Position numbers and translations under genes: made by a program. Source: Vibrio splendidus (GTDB lineage Bacteria > Pseudomonadota > Gammaproteobacteria > Enterobacterales > Vibrionaceae). From it: DNA of 64,000 nt. The stretch covers positions 496,001 to 560,000 of the forward strand of contig NZ_LNRF01000001.1 of assembly GCF_001557875.1 (NCBI RefSeq), read 5' to 3'. Below are positions 56,873-64,000 of the stretch, one piece after another; the first letter of the stretch is position 1, and each line of letters starts with the position of its first letter. The notes under the pieces are model-generated. The model made no database searches and was not told the origin of the DNA. It saw only the letters and a list, made by a program, of their open reading frames with translations.

Positions 56873-56942
56873 AAGGTTCGCGTCGTTAGAAAAGGGATGT
56901 TGTCTTATCGAAGGCGCATTGTAATGACTTTCGAGAAAAACA

Positions 56943-56974
56943 AAAGCACCTAGGGTGTGAATCCTAGGTGCTTT
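56943..56974 (-). terminator. Terminator after the GGDEF gene
   Basis: AAAGCACCTAGG pairs with CCTAGGTGCTTT (12 bp) around an 8-base loop; on the minus strand it is followed by a T-rich run (TTGTTTTTC). Confidence 0.82.
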
Positions 56975-57003
56975 GTAGTGGCTATAGAATTGTTAGTATA
57001 GGT

Positions 57004-58818
57004 TTACGATGCTTTGACAACAGCTCTGATATGGCCTTCCACTCGGTTCTTACCAAGTTGTTGTGCGATAAGCTTTGCCTGTTCCGCCAGCGCTAAAGCT
57101 GAGTCTGTTTCACCCTCTATTTGCGAGTATCCCACGCTAACCCCTAGTGATAAGGTGATATCTGGAGTGACGATGGTTTTCTCCGAGATTCCGACTCTGC
57201 ACTGGTCTAGCTGAAATTTGGCATCTTTCACATCATTAGCTTTGAACAATACCGCGAACTCCTTTCCTCCAACACGAGCCAAGCAAAGTCCTTTCGGCTT
57301 AGGGAAGTAATAGCGTATCGCTTCTGCAGTCAGCTTGATCATCTTGTCGCCCACAGCTTCACCGTAGGCACGATTTACGTGGTCGAAGTTATCGATATCA
57401 AGCAGAGCAACATAGGTATCGGGCTCGCTCGCGTAGTTTTCGATGGCGATACTGAAGCTGCTTTTATTGTCTAACTGCGTCATCAGATCTTTGCTGCTCA
57501 ATTGATGTTGAAGCAATAAGTTGGACAAAGAGACCTCAGTGTAATCTCGGATCATTCGAAGAATACTCTGGTTGATCGGTAAGTTTGCGTTTACGTATAA
57601 CACTGCGATCAACTGCTTACGAGAGTGCAAAGGAATACAGTAATGACGTTGGTGTATTTTGAGTTTACACGCTAATGGGTCTGCGTACTTTCCGCTTCTA
57701 TAAGCCATGGTGTCCGGTGCAAATCGCTCTGCAAGGGCCTTGTCACAATGTACCGTTGACTTATTTCCGTGATAGTCGATGGTGCTGAATGAGTGGTTCT
57801 CAGGCTGATAGAGACAGAATTGAATGCCTTTTTGGTAGGTGAAGCTATCCAGTATGGACTTTAACTCTCGCTTAAAGCTTACAAGGTCATCGACTTTATT
57901 CAGTTGTGACAAGGACACGTTCAAACGATAAGCCAAATAGTTTGCACCAATCCACAATAGAAGCAGTGAACCAAGTACCAAGCCAGTTAGTGTAAATTGG
58001 TGTGAGCTGGTTAAGATATCGTGGCGATCGGTACCTGCGACGAATACCCAATTCAAGCTGTTGTCAGCGTCAAATACCGATATTTTGAAGTTATCTTGAT
58101 AGTAGTATTCGTGCTTACCAACGGTTTCGCCTTGTGAAAGTTGATGGCTGATTCCTGCGTGATAGCTGATTGATTTAGATCCGATACGCTTTGGGTCTGG
58201 GTGGAAGAGCAGTCGTTCTGTTGCTCGGTCAACTACAAACACATAGCCGTGATTAAGCGTTTTTAAGTCTCTTAATCCTTGTGTGGTGTGTAAAAGGTCA
58301 AACTCAATCCATATTTCTTCATTCAATCTTTCCGCTGTATGTTTAACTGCGAACACCCAACGACCATCTGCTTTTTGGTAAATCGAAGAGATGTAGAAAT
58401 CCTCAACCACACTGTCTATTGAGTTCCATTTTATGGAGTCGATTTGTTCATGGGAAAGAGGTAATCCACGACTTGATATATATTGTTGGGATTGTGGTTG
58501 GTATCGAACGATATCGGAGAAGTTTGGCGTTCTTTTTAGAATATTATCGCTCAATTCTCTGAATTTTTTATCACCGATTGGAGCCGTTTTCGGTAAGCCT
58601 AGACTGGTTTCTAAAAAATAGAGCTTGCCGAATGTCGCTTCGATGTTGGAACGAATAGTGGAGCTTGCGATACGAATGTTTGACGATGATTGTTCAGTTG
58701 CTGCTGTTTCTACTTTTTCAAGCTGAGCCACAGCTAGATAGAGCATCCCTCCAGTTAATAAAATAATGTATGGTTTAAAAAGCCGAATTAATGTTTTAGG
58801 TAAAGCCATGATATCCAA
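57004..58818 (-). CDS. Membrane sensor with degenerate GGDEF domain (GGKEF)
   Basis: 604 residues. A membrane helix at about 10-30 and another at about 280-305 enclose a periplasmic dCache-like sensor. A GAF-like region follows (about 310-430), then a GGDEF domain (about 440-600). The signature reads RVGGKEFAVLF (residues 517-521 GGKEF) and the metal segment is LLDIDNFDHVNRAYGEAVGD. The third signature residue, normally Asp or Glu and part of the catalytic site, is Lys. It is therefore probably not an active diguanylate cyclase and may act as a c-di-GMP-independent or regulatory module. It stands alone on the minus strand with its own terminator. Confidence 0.85.
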   Translation of the reverse strand: MDIMALPKTLIRLFKPYIILLTGGMLYLAVAQLEKVETAATEQSSSNIRIASSTIRSNIEATFGKLYFLETSLGLPKTAPIGDKKFRELSDNILKRTPNFSDIVRYQPQSQQYISSRGLPLSHEQIDSIKWNSIDSVVEDFYISSIYQKADGRWVFAVKHTAERLNEEIWIEFDLLHTTQGLRDLKTLNHGYVFVVDRATERLLFHPDPKRIGSKSISYHAGISHQLSQGETVGKHEYYYQDNFKISVFDADNSLNWVFVAGTDRHDILTSSHQFTLTGLVLGSLLLLWIGANYLAYRLNVSLSQLNKVDDLVSFKRELKSILDSFTYQKGIQFCLYQPENHSFSTIDYHGNKSTVHCDKALAERFAPDTMAYRSGKYADPLACKLKIHQRHYCIPLHSRKQLIAVLYVNANLPINQSILRMIRDYTEVSLSNLLLQHQLSSKDLMTQLDNKSSFSIAIENYASEPDTYVALLDIDNFDHVNRAYGEAVGDKMIKLTAEAIRYYFPKPKGLCLARVGGKEFAVLFKANDVKDAKFQLDQCRVGISEKTIVTPDITLSLGVSVGYSQIEGETDSALALAEQAKLIAQQLGKNRVEGHIRAVVKAS

Positions 58819-58926
58819 AGACGTTATAGATTCATTTTTATAGTACGGCCATACTAAACAGTTTTCGTAATCACATCAATGCAAATGATTCCATATAAAT
58901 GAATGAGTTTTGTGATATTAGGCTAA

Positions 58927-58957
58927 CAAAAAAGCCAGTCATAAATATAACTGGCTT
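58927..58957 (-). terminator. Terminator after glgX
   Basis: AAGCCAGT pairs with ACTGGCTT (8 bp); on the minus strand it is followed by TTTTGTTAG. Confidence 0.7.
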
Positions 58958-58994
58958 CTATGGTTTTCGGTGTTTTATTACGTTGGCTTAACTT

Positions 58995-60968
58995 TTAACT
59001 TAACTCAGTCTTGCCTGGTGAATAGTGCAAAATCGCCATCGAAGTTGGCGACAATAACATTTCACCTTCAGCATGACCTGGTTTTACATTTCGTAGATTA
59101 GTATCGCAGATCTTCACCCAGTTTTGATCGCGATCACTAGGTAAAGAAAAACGTGCTGGTGCGTTGGTTTGGTTGATCAGATAAATCAACTCGTCCCCAT
59201 TTTTACCAATGCCTAAATGCAGCGCAACTGAGCTTAAACGGTTCCAGTCATCATGCTCCATGAGTGTGCCATCGACACGGCTCCAGAAGATGCGGTTAGA
59301 GTTACGCTTTTCGCCACTGAATGCCTTAATAAATGGCACCATGTATTGTTGACGTGCGGAGATCATCTCAGACAGCCAAGTCTTGAAGTAACTCTTACGC
59401 TCTGAATCTTCCCAGTTGAGCCAGCTGGTTACGCCATCTTGGCAGTAAGCGTTGTTGTTACCTTTTTGAGTATGAGATAACACATCTGCCGTCAGAATAT
59501 GTGGAATACCAAAAGCAAACAGCAAGCTCGCCATGAAGTTACGTTTCTGCTTCTCACGCGTGGCGATAACTAACAGGTTTTCGGTTTCGCCTTCAACACC
59601 ATAGTTCTCAGAGCGGTTGTCACCGTGTCCATCTCGGTTGTTTTCACCATTCTCTTCGTTGTGTTTGTGCTTGTAAGAAACAAGATCCTGCATGGTGAAA
59701 CCATCGTGATAAGTGATGTAGTTGACGGTCAATTTGTACGGCCAGTGTGCTGCACTGTAGATGTCGCGCGATCCCATTAAACGAGTCGCAAACTCTTTCA
59801 GGTAGCCTTGATCACCGCGCCAGAAGCTGCGTGTGATGTCTCTGAGCTTGTCGTTACACTCATTCCAACCTAACGGGAAATTACCAACTTGGTAGCCATT
59901 CGGGCCGATGTCCCAAGGTTCAGCGATGAGCTTAGTTTCTTTAAGTACAGGATCTTGAGCAACGGCTTTGAAAAAAGCGGCCTCAGGATTGTAGTTGTCA
60001 CCTTCTCGCCCCAGCGTGGCTGCTAAATCAAAACGGAAGCCATCGACTTGGAATTCACTTACCCAGTAACGAAGCGTATCCATTACTAAGTTGAGTGCAG
60101 GTTGATGGGTTAGATCGACCGTATTACCGCAGCCTGTGAAGTTCGCATAATGACAGCCATGTTTGATGTAGGCGTTGCTATCCAGCGCTTTGAGATTGAA
60201 CGTTGTCCCACCTTCACCACCTTCAGCTGTGTGGTTGTATACGACGTCAAGGATGACCTCGATACCATTGCGGTGCAGTTCACGAATCGCGGTTTTGAGC
60301 TCATTAACCGCGTCTTTTTCTGCATAGCGAGGGTCTGGCACCATGAACAGGTATGGGTTGTAACCCCAATAGTTCACTTTACCCATGTCCAGGAGATGAG
60401 GCTCATGCATGCACGCAGCAACGGGTAAAAGCTGTAGAGAGTTGATATTTTGCTGTTTGTAGAACGCAAGCATTTCGGGGCTCACTAACCCTAAGTAACG
60501 GCCTTTCGTATCGGCTGCCACTTCCGGATGAAGTTGAGATAGGCCTTTTACATGGGTTTCAAAAAGAACGGTCTCTTCGCGGCTAATTCGTGGTTTTTCT
60601 ACGCCTTGCCAATCGAAAGTGTCATCAATAACAACACATTTCGCCATAGCAAAGCTCTTCTCATTGGTATACGGCGTGACGTAATCGAGCGGTTCGCTGA
60701 TTGCTTTGGCATACGGGTCTGAAAGTAGGATTGGCCCATTGTCCGTGTCAGCAATGAAGCCGTATTTTTGCCCCGCTTTTATACCATCAATAAAAACATA
60801 TCTGATATCAGCGTATTCATTTTCCAACTTATAAGTGGTGAATTCATCGTTCTCGTCAAAAAGAGCAAGAGAGAGGGATTTACAGTCAGGAGAATAAATT
60901 GAGAAGTTACAGCCAGTGTTTCCTAGCGTTGCGCCTAGTGGATAAGGGCGAGCGAGCGTTCTAGTCAT
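58995..60968 (-). CDS. glgX: Glycogen debranching enzyme
   Basis: A 657-residue GH13 enzyme. The N-terminal carbohydrate-binding module begins TRTLARPYPLGATLGN. The four GH13 conserved regions are VILDVVYNHTAEG, GFRFDLAATLG (nucleophile Asp), LIAEPWDIGPNGYQ (acid/base Glu) and YITYHDGFTMQDLVSY. It hydrolyses alpha-1,6 branches of phosphorylase-trimmed glycogen or limit dextrin in the cytoplasm. It is divergent from lamB-malM; the shared 434-base region holds MalT-type boxes, suggesting common control by maltodextrin. Confidence 0.94.
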   Translation of the reverse strand: MTRTLARPYPLGATLGNTGCNFSIYSPDCKSLSLALFDENDEFTTYKLENEYADIRYVFIDGIKAGQKYGFIADTDNGPILLSDPYAKAISEPLDYVTPYTNEKSFAMAKCVVIDDTFDWQGVEKPRISREETVLFETHVKGLSQLHPEVAADTKGRYLGLVSPEMLAFYKQQNINSLQLLPVAACMHEPHLLDMGKVNYWGYNPYLFMVPDPRYAEKDAVNELKTAIRELHRNGIEVILDVVYNHTAEGGEGGTTFNLKALDSNAYIKHGCHYANFTGCGNTVDLTHQPALNLVMDTLRYWVSEFQVDGFRFDLAATLGREGDNYNPEAAFFKAVAQDPVLKETKLIAEPWDIGPNGYQVGNFPLGWNECNDKLRDITRSFWRGDQGYLKEFATRLMGSRDIYSAAHWPYKLTVNYITYHDGFTMQDLVSYKHKHNEENGENNRDGHGDNRSENYGVEGETENLLVIATREKQKRNFMASLLFAFGIPHILTADVLSHTQKGNNNAYCQDGVTSWLNWEDSERKSYFKTWLSEMISARQQYMVPFIKAFSGEKRNSNRIFWSRVDGTLMEHDDWNRLSSVALHLGIGKNGDELIYLINQTNAPARFSLPSDRDQNWVKICDTNLRNVKPGHAEGEMLLSPTSMAILHYSPGKTELS

Positions 60969-61099
60969 TGCTTGATTTCTTGTTCGTTTATCGACATCAG
61001 TGAACTATAAGTAAAAAGCTTTGTCACAGTAAGGTCAAGCAACTTCACAGAATAATTATTGTTAAAAAAATAATTTACCGATTAGGTTCAAATTATATA

Positions 61100-61115
61100 T
61101 TTGAAGTAGATCTCA
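61100..61115. promoter_or_regulatory. CRP-like site
   Basis: TTTGA AGTAGA TCTCA matches the CRP half-sites TGTGA-N6-TCACA at 4 of 5 bases on each side. It lies between glgX and lamB, consistent with catabolite control of maltodextrin genes. Moderate match only. Confidence 0.4.
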
Positions 61116-61150
61116 CTTAAGGTGAATAATTAGATCTGTGTGCTGTCTAC

Positions 61151-61156
61151 TCCTCC
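61151..61156 (-). promoter_or_regulatory. MalT-type box 1
   Basis: The minus strand reads GGAGGA, matching the core GGA[G/T]GA of MalT boxes. Confidence 0.5.
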
Positions 61157-61238
61157 TAGATTAAGTGATCTACCTCTTTAAAACACCGTTCTGTATATTT
61201 TCTACTCCCCTCTAGTCCCCCTTAATTAACTTAGGGGT

Positions 61239-61244
61239 GGAGGA
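61239..61244 (+). promoter_or_regulatory. MalT-type box 2
   Basis: GGAGGA on the plus strand, inside GGGGTGGAGGA. It matches the MalT box core. Confidence 0.55.
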
Positions 61245-61256
61245 AGTCAAACTTGT

Positions 61257-61264
61257 CATCCCCT
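61257..61264 (-). promoter_or_regulatory. MalT-type box 3
   Basis: TCATCCCC on the plus strand reads GGGGATGA on the minus strand, the full MalT box consensus GGGGA[T/G]GA. It lies about 140 bases before lamB. Confidence 0.6.
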
Positions 61265-61402
61265 CTTAATATTGACCCCGTTGAAACGAATCAGGGGAAA
61301 CCCTAAACCTCTCTATCTTACGACTACCATTACTGCCTTTGGTTGCCGCAAGAGAGCAAAAATATAAAAACCTAAAATAAATCGTCCTTAATGGAGTTAA
61401 GA

Positions 61403-62611
61403 ATGAAAAAAGTAAGTTTGATTGCTGCTGCAGTGGCAACTACATTAGCTGCTGGCTCTGCGTTCGCTGTAGATTTTAATGGCTACATGCGTGCTGGTAC
61501 TGGTATTAGCGGAAATGATGGTGGTGACGTTTCATTCATGAAGAATGGTATTGGTCGTCTAGGTAATGAAAACGACAACTACTCTGAGTTTGGCTTGGCT
61601 GAAGAACTAAAAACTGGTGAGCAAACTTGGCGTTTAGAGTCAATGATTGCTTCTGGTGCTGATGGCGCAAATGGTTGGGAAGACGGTGACTTTAACGTTG
61701 CTCAGTTCGCTGTTAAAGCAAAAGGCGTTCTATCTTTCGATGAAGAAGCGACTCTTTGGGCTGGTAAAACATACTACCAACGTAAAGACATCCACATTAC
61801 TGATTTCTACTTCCTAAATACATCGGGTACTGGTGGTGGTATCGAAAACATTTCAGTTGGTAACCAGAAACTTTCTTTAGCAATTATTCAAGATGGCGAA
61901 GATGAGAACGGTGCTGGTTACATGGCTGATGCTCGCCTAGCGAATATCGGTCTATGGGAAGATGCTAGTTTAGAGCTTGGCGTTGTTTACAACTTCGGTA
62001 CTGAAAATAAAAATGGCAAATACGATGGTGATGACGGCCTACTTGCTACAGGTATTATCCACCAAAATATGAGCAATGGTTTCAACCAAACAGTTGTTCA
62101 GCTAGGTACTGCTGGTTACGGCGTTCAAATGGCTAACTTCTGGGGTTCTGGTGCATACTATGATCGCTCTGGTGCTCAAGATGATGGCTTTGGCTACCGT
62201 ATCCTTAACTGGGGTGTAATGAACCTAGGCGAATCTTGGGAAATGGGTCACCAACTTGCATACCTAGCAGGTTCAGATCTAGGTGTTGATAAACATGATT
62301 CAAGCCAATACTCTATCGTAGCTCGTCCAATGTATAAGTGGAACGACACAATGCGTACTATCTTCGAAGCAGGCTATAACGCTGGTGAAGTAGACAACGT
62401 TGACTTCGGTGGCGCTAAATTTACTGTTGCTCAAGCATGGGCAATGGGTGACAGCTTCTGGGCTCGTCCTGAAATCCGCGTATACGGTAGCTACTTGATG
62501 GATCTAGAAAACGATTCATTCGGTGAAGTGAAAGATGAAAACGGTGTTGTTACTGGTCAAGGCGCAGACAACGACTTCGTTGTTGGTATCCAAGTTGAAG
62601 CTTGGTGGTAA
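61403..62611 (+). CDS. lamB: Maltoporin
   Basis: About 402 residues. GGAG at 61393 precedes ATG 61403, giving the signal peptide MKKVSLIAAAVATTLAAGS with cleavage after AFA. The mature part begins VDFNGYMRAGTGISGNDGG, and the sequence ends with the outer-membrane sorting pattern EAWW. It is a trimeric porin for maltose and maltodextrins. Followed by a terminator and then malM; the maltose ABC transporter genes are not in the window. Confidence 0.93.
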   Translation: MKKVSLIAAAVATTLAAGSAFAVDFNGYMRAGTGISGNDGGDVSFMKNGIGRLGNENDNYSEFGLAEELKTGEQTWRLESMIASGADGANGWEDGDFNVAQFAVKAKGVLSFDEEATLWAGKTYYQRKDIHITDFYFLNTSGTGGGIENISVGNQKLSLAIIQDGEDENGAGYMADARLANIGLWEDASLELGVVYNFGTENKNGKYDGDDGLLATGIIHQNMSNGFNQTVVQLGTAGYGVQMANFWGSGAYYDRSGAQDDGFGYRILNWGVMNLGESWEMGHQLAYLAGSDLGVDKHDSSQYSIVARPMYKWNDTMRTIFEAGYNAGEVDNVDFGGAKFTVAQAWAMGDSFWARPEIRVYGSYLMDLENDSFGEVKDENGVVTGQGADNDFVVGIQVEAWW

Positions 62612-62646
62612 GCCACTTAGCTTAAAATCCTAAACTGTCCTAATTC

Positions 62647-62675
62647 ATAGCCGGCTTGCGTCGGCTATTTTTTTA
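62647..62675 (+). terminator. Terminator between lamB and malM
   Basis: ATAGCCG pairs with CGGCTAT around an 8-base loop, followed by TTTTTTT. Read-through could still supply malM. Confidence 0.8.
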
Positions 62676-62773
62676 AGGAATGTACGATTAAGTTGATCGT
62701 TCCCTAGGTGAATAGTTCTCTTTGTGGTAATTAAAGTTAGTAAATTTCTTAAAAAAATAAAAAAGGAAGGGTT

Positions 62774-63604
62774 ATGTATTTTAAAGCTCTAATGTTGAGT
62801 GGCTGTGTTGCATTGGCCGGTTGCCAATCTGCACAAGTAGTCGAGCAAGTGCAAGTGGCACAGGCTGAACAAGTTAACTCGATTGCTGGTCTTCAATTTG
62901 CCCCGATGAAGCTTCCAAGCTCGGCAGTTTTTGATGTGACACCAAATAGCCAAGTATTAAACTATCAAGGAATAAACAGCCCTGTAGTAGCGATTGAACT
63001 GCCTGCAGATCGCGGTGAGTACTCGATTAATATCACGAGCATTATCGGCGATACAGCGTTTGTTCCTAATGCGGTTATCTATGACGAAAACGGTAGTGAG
63101 CTAGAGCGTTACGGTAAAGAGAGTTTCGAGTACGCTAAACCAAGACTACACTTGGGGAACCGTCTCGTTGCTGAGAACGATTTTTACCCACCGACAACAG
63201 CAAAATCAGTTTATTTAGTTATCTATACAGATCAAGCTGATATTGGTGATTTTACTGATGTGATCCATCCTGCTCGTTTAGATGCGGAAGGTCGTGGTAA
63301 CTATTTACCTGAAGTGAAAGATATCCCGATTCCAAATGCTAACGTTGGTAAGATAGAAGTAACAATCGATAAAGCGAGCTTCTTCTCTATTGGTTCATCG
63401 AGCAGCGAATCTAACGCTAAACCAGCCGCTGCGACTAAGATCGATACCATTCAACCTGAAACGCAAACCTACTATCACAATGCGATTCAAACGGCTGTAA
63501 CTGAAGACAATATTCCTAAAGCTCTGAGCTTATTAGATGAAGCAAAAGCACTAGGTATTGAAGGCGCGCAAGAAGTCTTTGTAAAAGCCGTCAATAAAAA
63601 GTAG
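62774..63604 (+). CDS. malM: Maltose operon periplasmic protein MalM-like lipoprotein
   Basis: 276 residues. The N-terminus has two lipobox-like sites, MLSGC (Cys11) and ALAGC (Cys17); the second, followed by QSAQ, is more likely. The body matches MalM: AVFDVTPNSQVLNYQGINSP, RGEYSINITSII, and a C-terminal segment with YYHNAIQTAVTEDN. MalM is encoded next to lamB in enterics; its function is unknown. Located 160 bases after lamB. Confidence 0.88.
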   Translation: MYFKALMLSGCVALAGCQSAQVVEQVQVAQAEQVNSIAGLQFAPMKLPSSAVFDVTPNSQVLNYQGINSPVVAIELPADRGEYSINITSIIGDTAFVPNAVIYDENGSELERYGKESFEYAKPRLHLGNRLVAENDFYPPTTAKSVYLVIYTDQADIGDFTDVIHPARLDAEGRGNYLPEVKDIPIPNANVGKIEVTIDKASFFSIGSSSSESNAKPAAATKIDTIQPETQTYYHNAIQTAVTEDNIPKALSLLDEAKALGIEGAQEVFVKAVNKK

Positions 63605-63642
63605 TCGAATAGTTTGTAAATACTGATTGATATAAAGAGAAG

Positions 63643-63667
63643 GGCTCCTAGTAGGGAGCCTTTTTTA
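63643..63667 (+). terminator. Terminator after malM
   Basis: GGCTCC (63643-63648) pairs with GGAGCC (63655-63660), followed by TTTTTT. Confidence 0.85.
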
Positions 63668-63956
63668 TTGCTTGTAATAAATTTAAAGTAATACTCATGT
63701 TAACCAGAATACTTGAATGTAAATAACCTCAGGCTTACACATAATAATCAATAGCTAATATAAATGGGCGTAATTCGTTATTTATAGTTTTGATTTACTA
63801 ACTACTAAAAAAACACTCTCGTCTATTTTACTCTTATCAAATAGCTGAATACGAGCTCTATTGACGAATCGCTATTTCATCTAGTGACCTAAACTCGGCA
63901 TCCTGAACTTTACGTACACTGGAATTATACGTTCACACGACATCGTTATACTTTCT

Positions 63957-64000
63957 ACCAAGAACCAAGAACCAAGAACCAAGAACCAAGAACCAAGAAC
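63957..64000. repeat. Heptanucleotide tandem repeat, cut by window end
   Basis: ACCAAGA is repeated without error six times plus two bases to the last base of the window. The true length is unknown because the sequence stops inside it. Seven-base units shift the frame, but no gene lies over it here. Confidence 0.93.

Larger units (their letters stand above)
60969..61402. other. Divergent control region glgX / lamB
   Basis: 434 bases without a reading frame. It contains a CRP-like site at about 61100 and three MalT-type hexamers (61151, 61239, 61257), listed separately, plus a G/C-rich AGGGG segment near 61234-61240. The lamB promoter should be at the right end and the glgX promoter at the left. 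Confidence 0.6.
63605..64000. other. Intergenic region at the right edge
   Basis: After the malM terminator no reading frame is credible to the window end. It is AT-rich up to about 63900 and ends in the heptamer repeat. No further structure was recognised. Confidence 0.5.

Noticed and set aside
63957..64000. Possible start of a CRISPR array
   Set aside because: The repeats are 7-base units with no spacers between them, and no cas gene is present.

Overview
The window is about 64 kb of gammaproteobacterial chromosome. Base composition, codon use and gene families (GlpFKRD, LdhA, LamB/MalM, a DUF465 protein, a YadA-type anchor protein, a glutathione-dependent formaldehyde dehydrogenase) fit a marine Vibrio, probably close to the Splendidus clade. 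The mix of carbon catabolism, stress and accessory genes suggests the second chromosome, but that is inference. No rRNA, tRNA, phage, integron, complete insertion sequence or CRISPR array was seen. The left edge cuts a VOC/glyoxalase gene and the right edge cuts a heptanucleotide tandem repeat.

Layout. 1-4.3 kb: VOC protein, lipoprotein, a frameshifted small membrane-protein gene, a multi-zinc-ribbon protein and a periplasmic 5'-nucleotidase-like enzyme. 4.5-7.2 kb: a GH1 phospho-beta-glucosidase (ascB type) behind two AscG/GalR-type operators, followed by its LacI-family regulator. 7.4-11.3 kb: sugar acetyltransferase, formaldehyde dehydrogenase frmA, a dicarboxylate/amino-acid:cation symporter and an ABM monooxygenase. 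11.5-23.3 kb: mixed accessory genes, including a nucleotidyltransferase, a RibD-type reductase with divergent TetR, a phospholipase D lipoprotein, NfsA-type nitroreductase, old yellow enzyme, secreted HAD phosphatase, Asp/Glu racemase, a 39-residue lipoprotein, a YadA-anchored surface protein with a near-perfect 234-bp internal duplication, a second TetR and a DUF465 protein.

23.5-28.9 kb is the glycerol regulon glpF-glpK / glpR / glpD, all on the minus strand, with separate terminators and at least three transcription units. 29.3-32.4 kb: PACE efflux pump with divergent LysR, then acr3 and arsR, each behind a similar palindrome. 32.7-38.6 kb: Cof-type HAD phosphatase, YcaQ-type protein, LysR / ABM / Gfo-Idh-MocA group, a small unknown protein, and an AraC-GyrI regulator. 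39.0-41.8 kb: a 744-residue secreted protein of unknown function with an EF-hand loop, and a small secreted protein.

42.0-49.5 kb is an L-threonate/erythronate-type catabolic cluster: DeoR regulator, divergent ltnD, otnK, otnC, otnI and a GntP permease, then a glycerate kinase. Together they should import a C4 sugar acid, oxidise, isomerise and phosphorylate it, and cleave it to dihydroxyacetone phosphate plus CO2. 49.7-58.8 kb: catalase, patatin, D-lactate dehydrogenase, DUF1971 protein, ferredoxin-NADP reductase (near a Fur-like box), acyltransferase, TrmK, and a membrane GGDEF protein whose signature reads GGKEF. 59.0-63.6 kb: glgX and, divergently, lamB with malM; the gap holds MalT-type boxes, tying glycogen/maltodextrin debranching to maltodextrin uptake.

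Most gene calls are standard families. The more unusual observations are the duplicated YadA-type passenger, the GGKEF sensor, the zinc-ribbon protein, the 744-residue secreted protein, the paired decamer operators of the threonate cluster, and the terminal heptamer repeat. No strong case for a wholly new multi-gene system was found.
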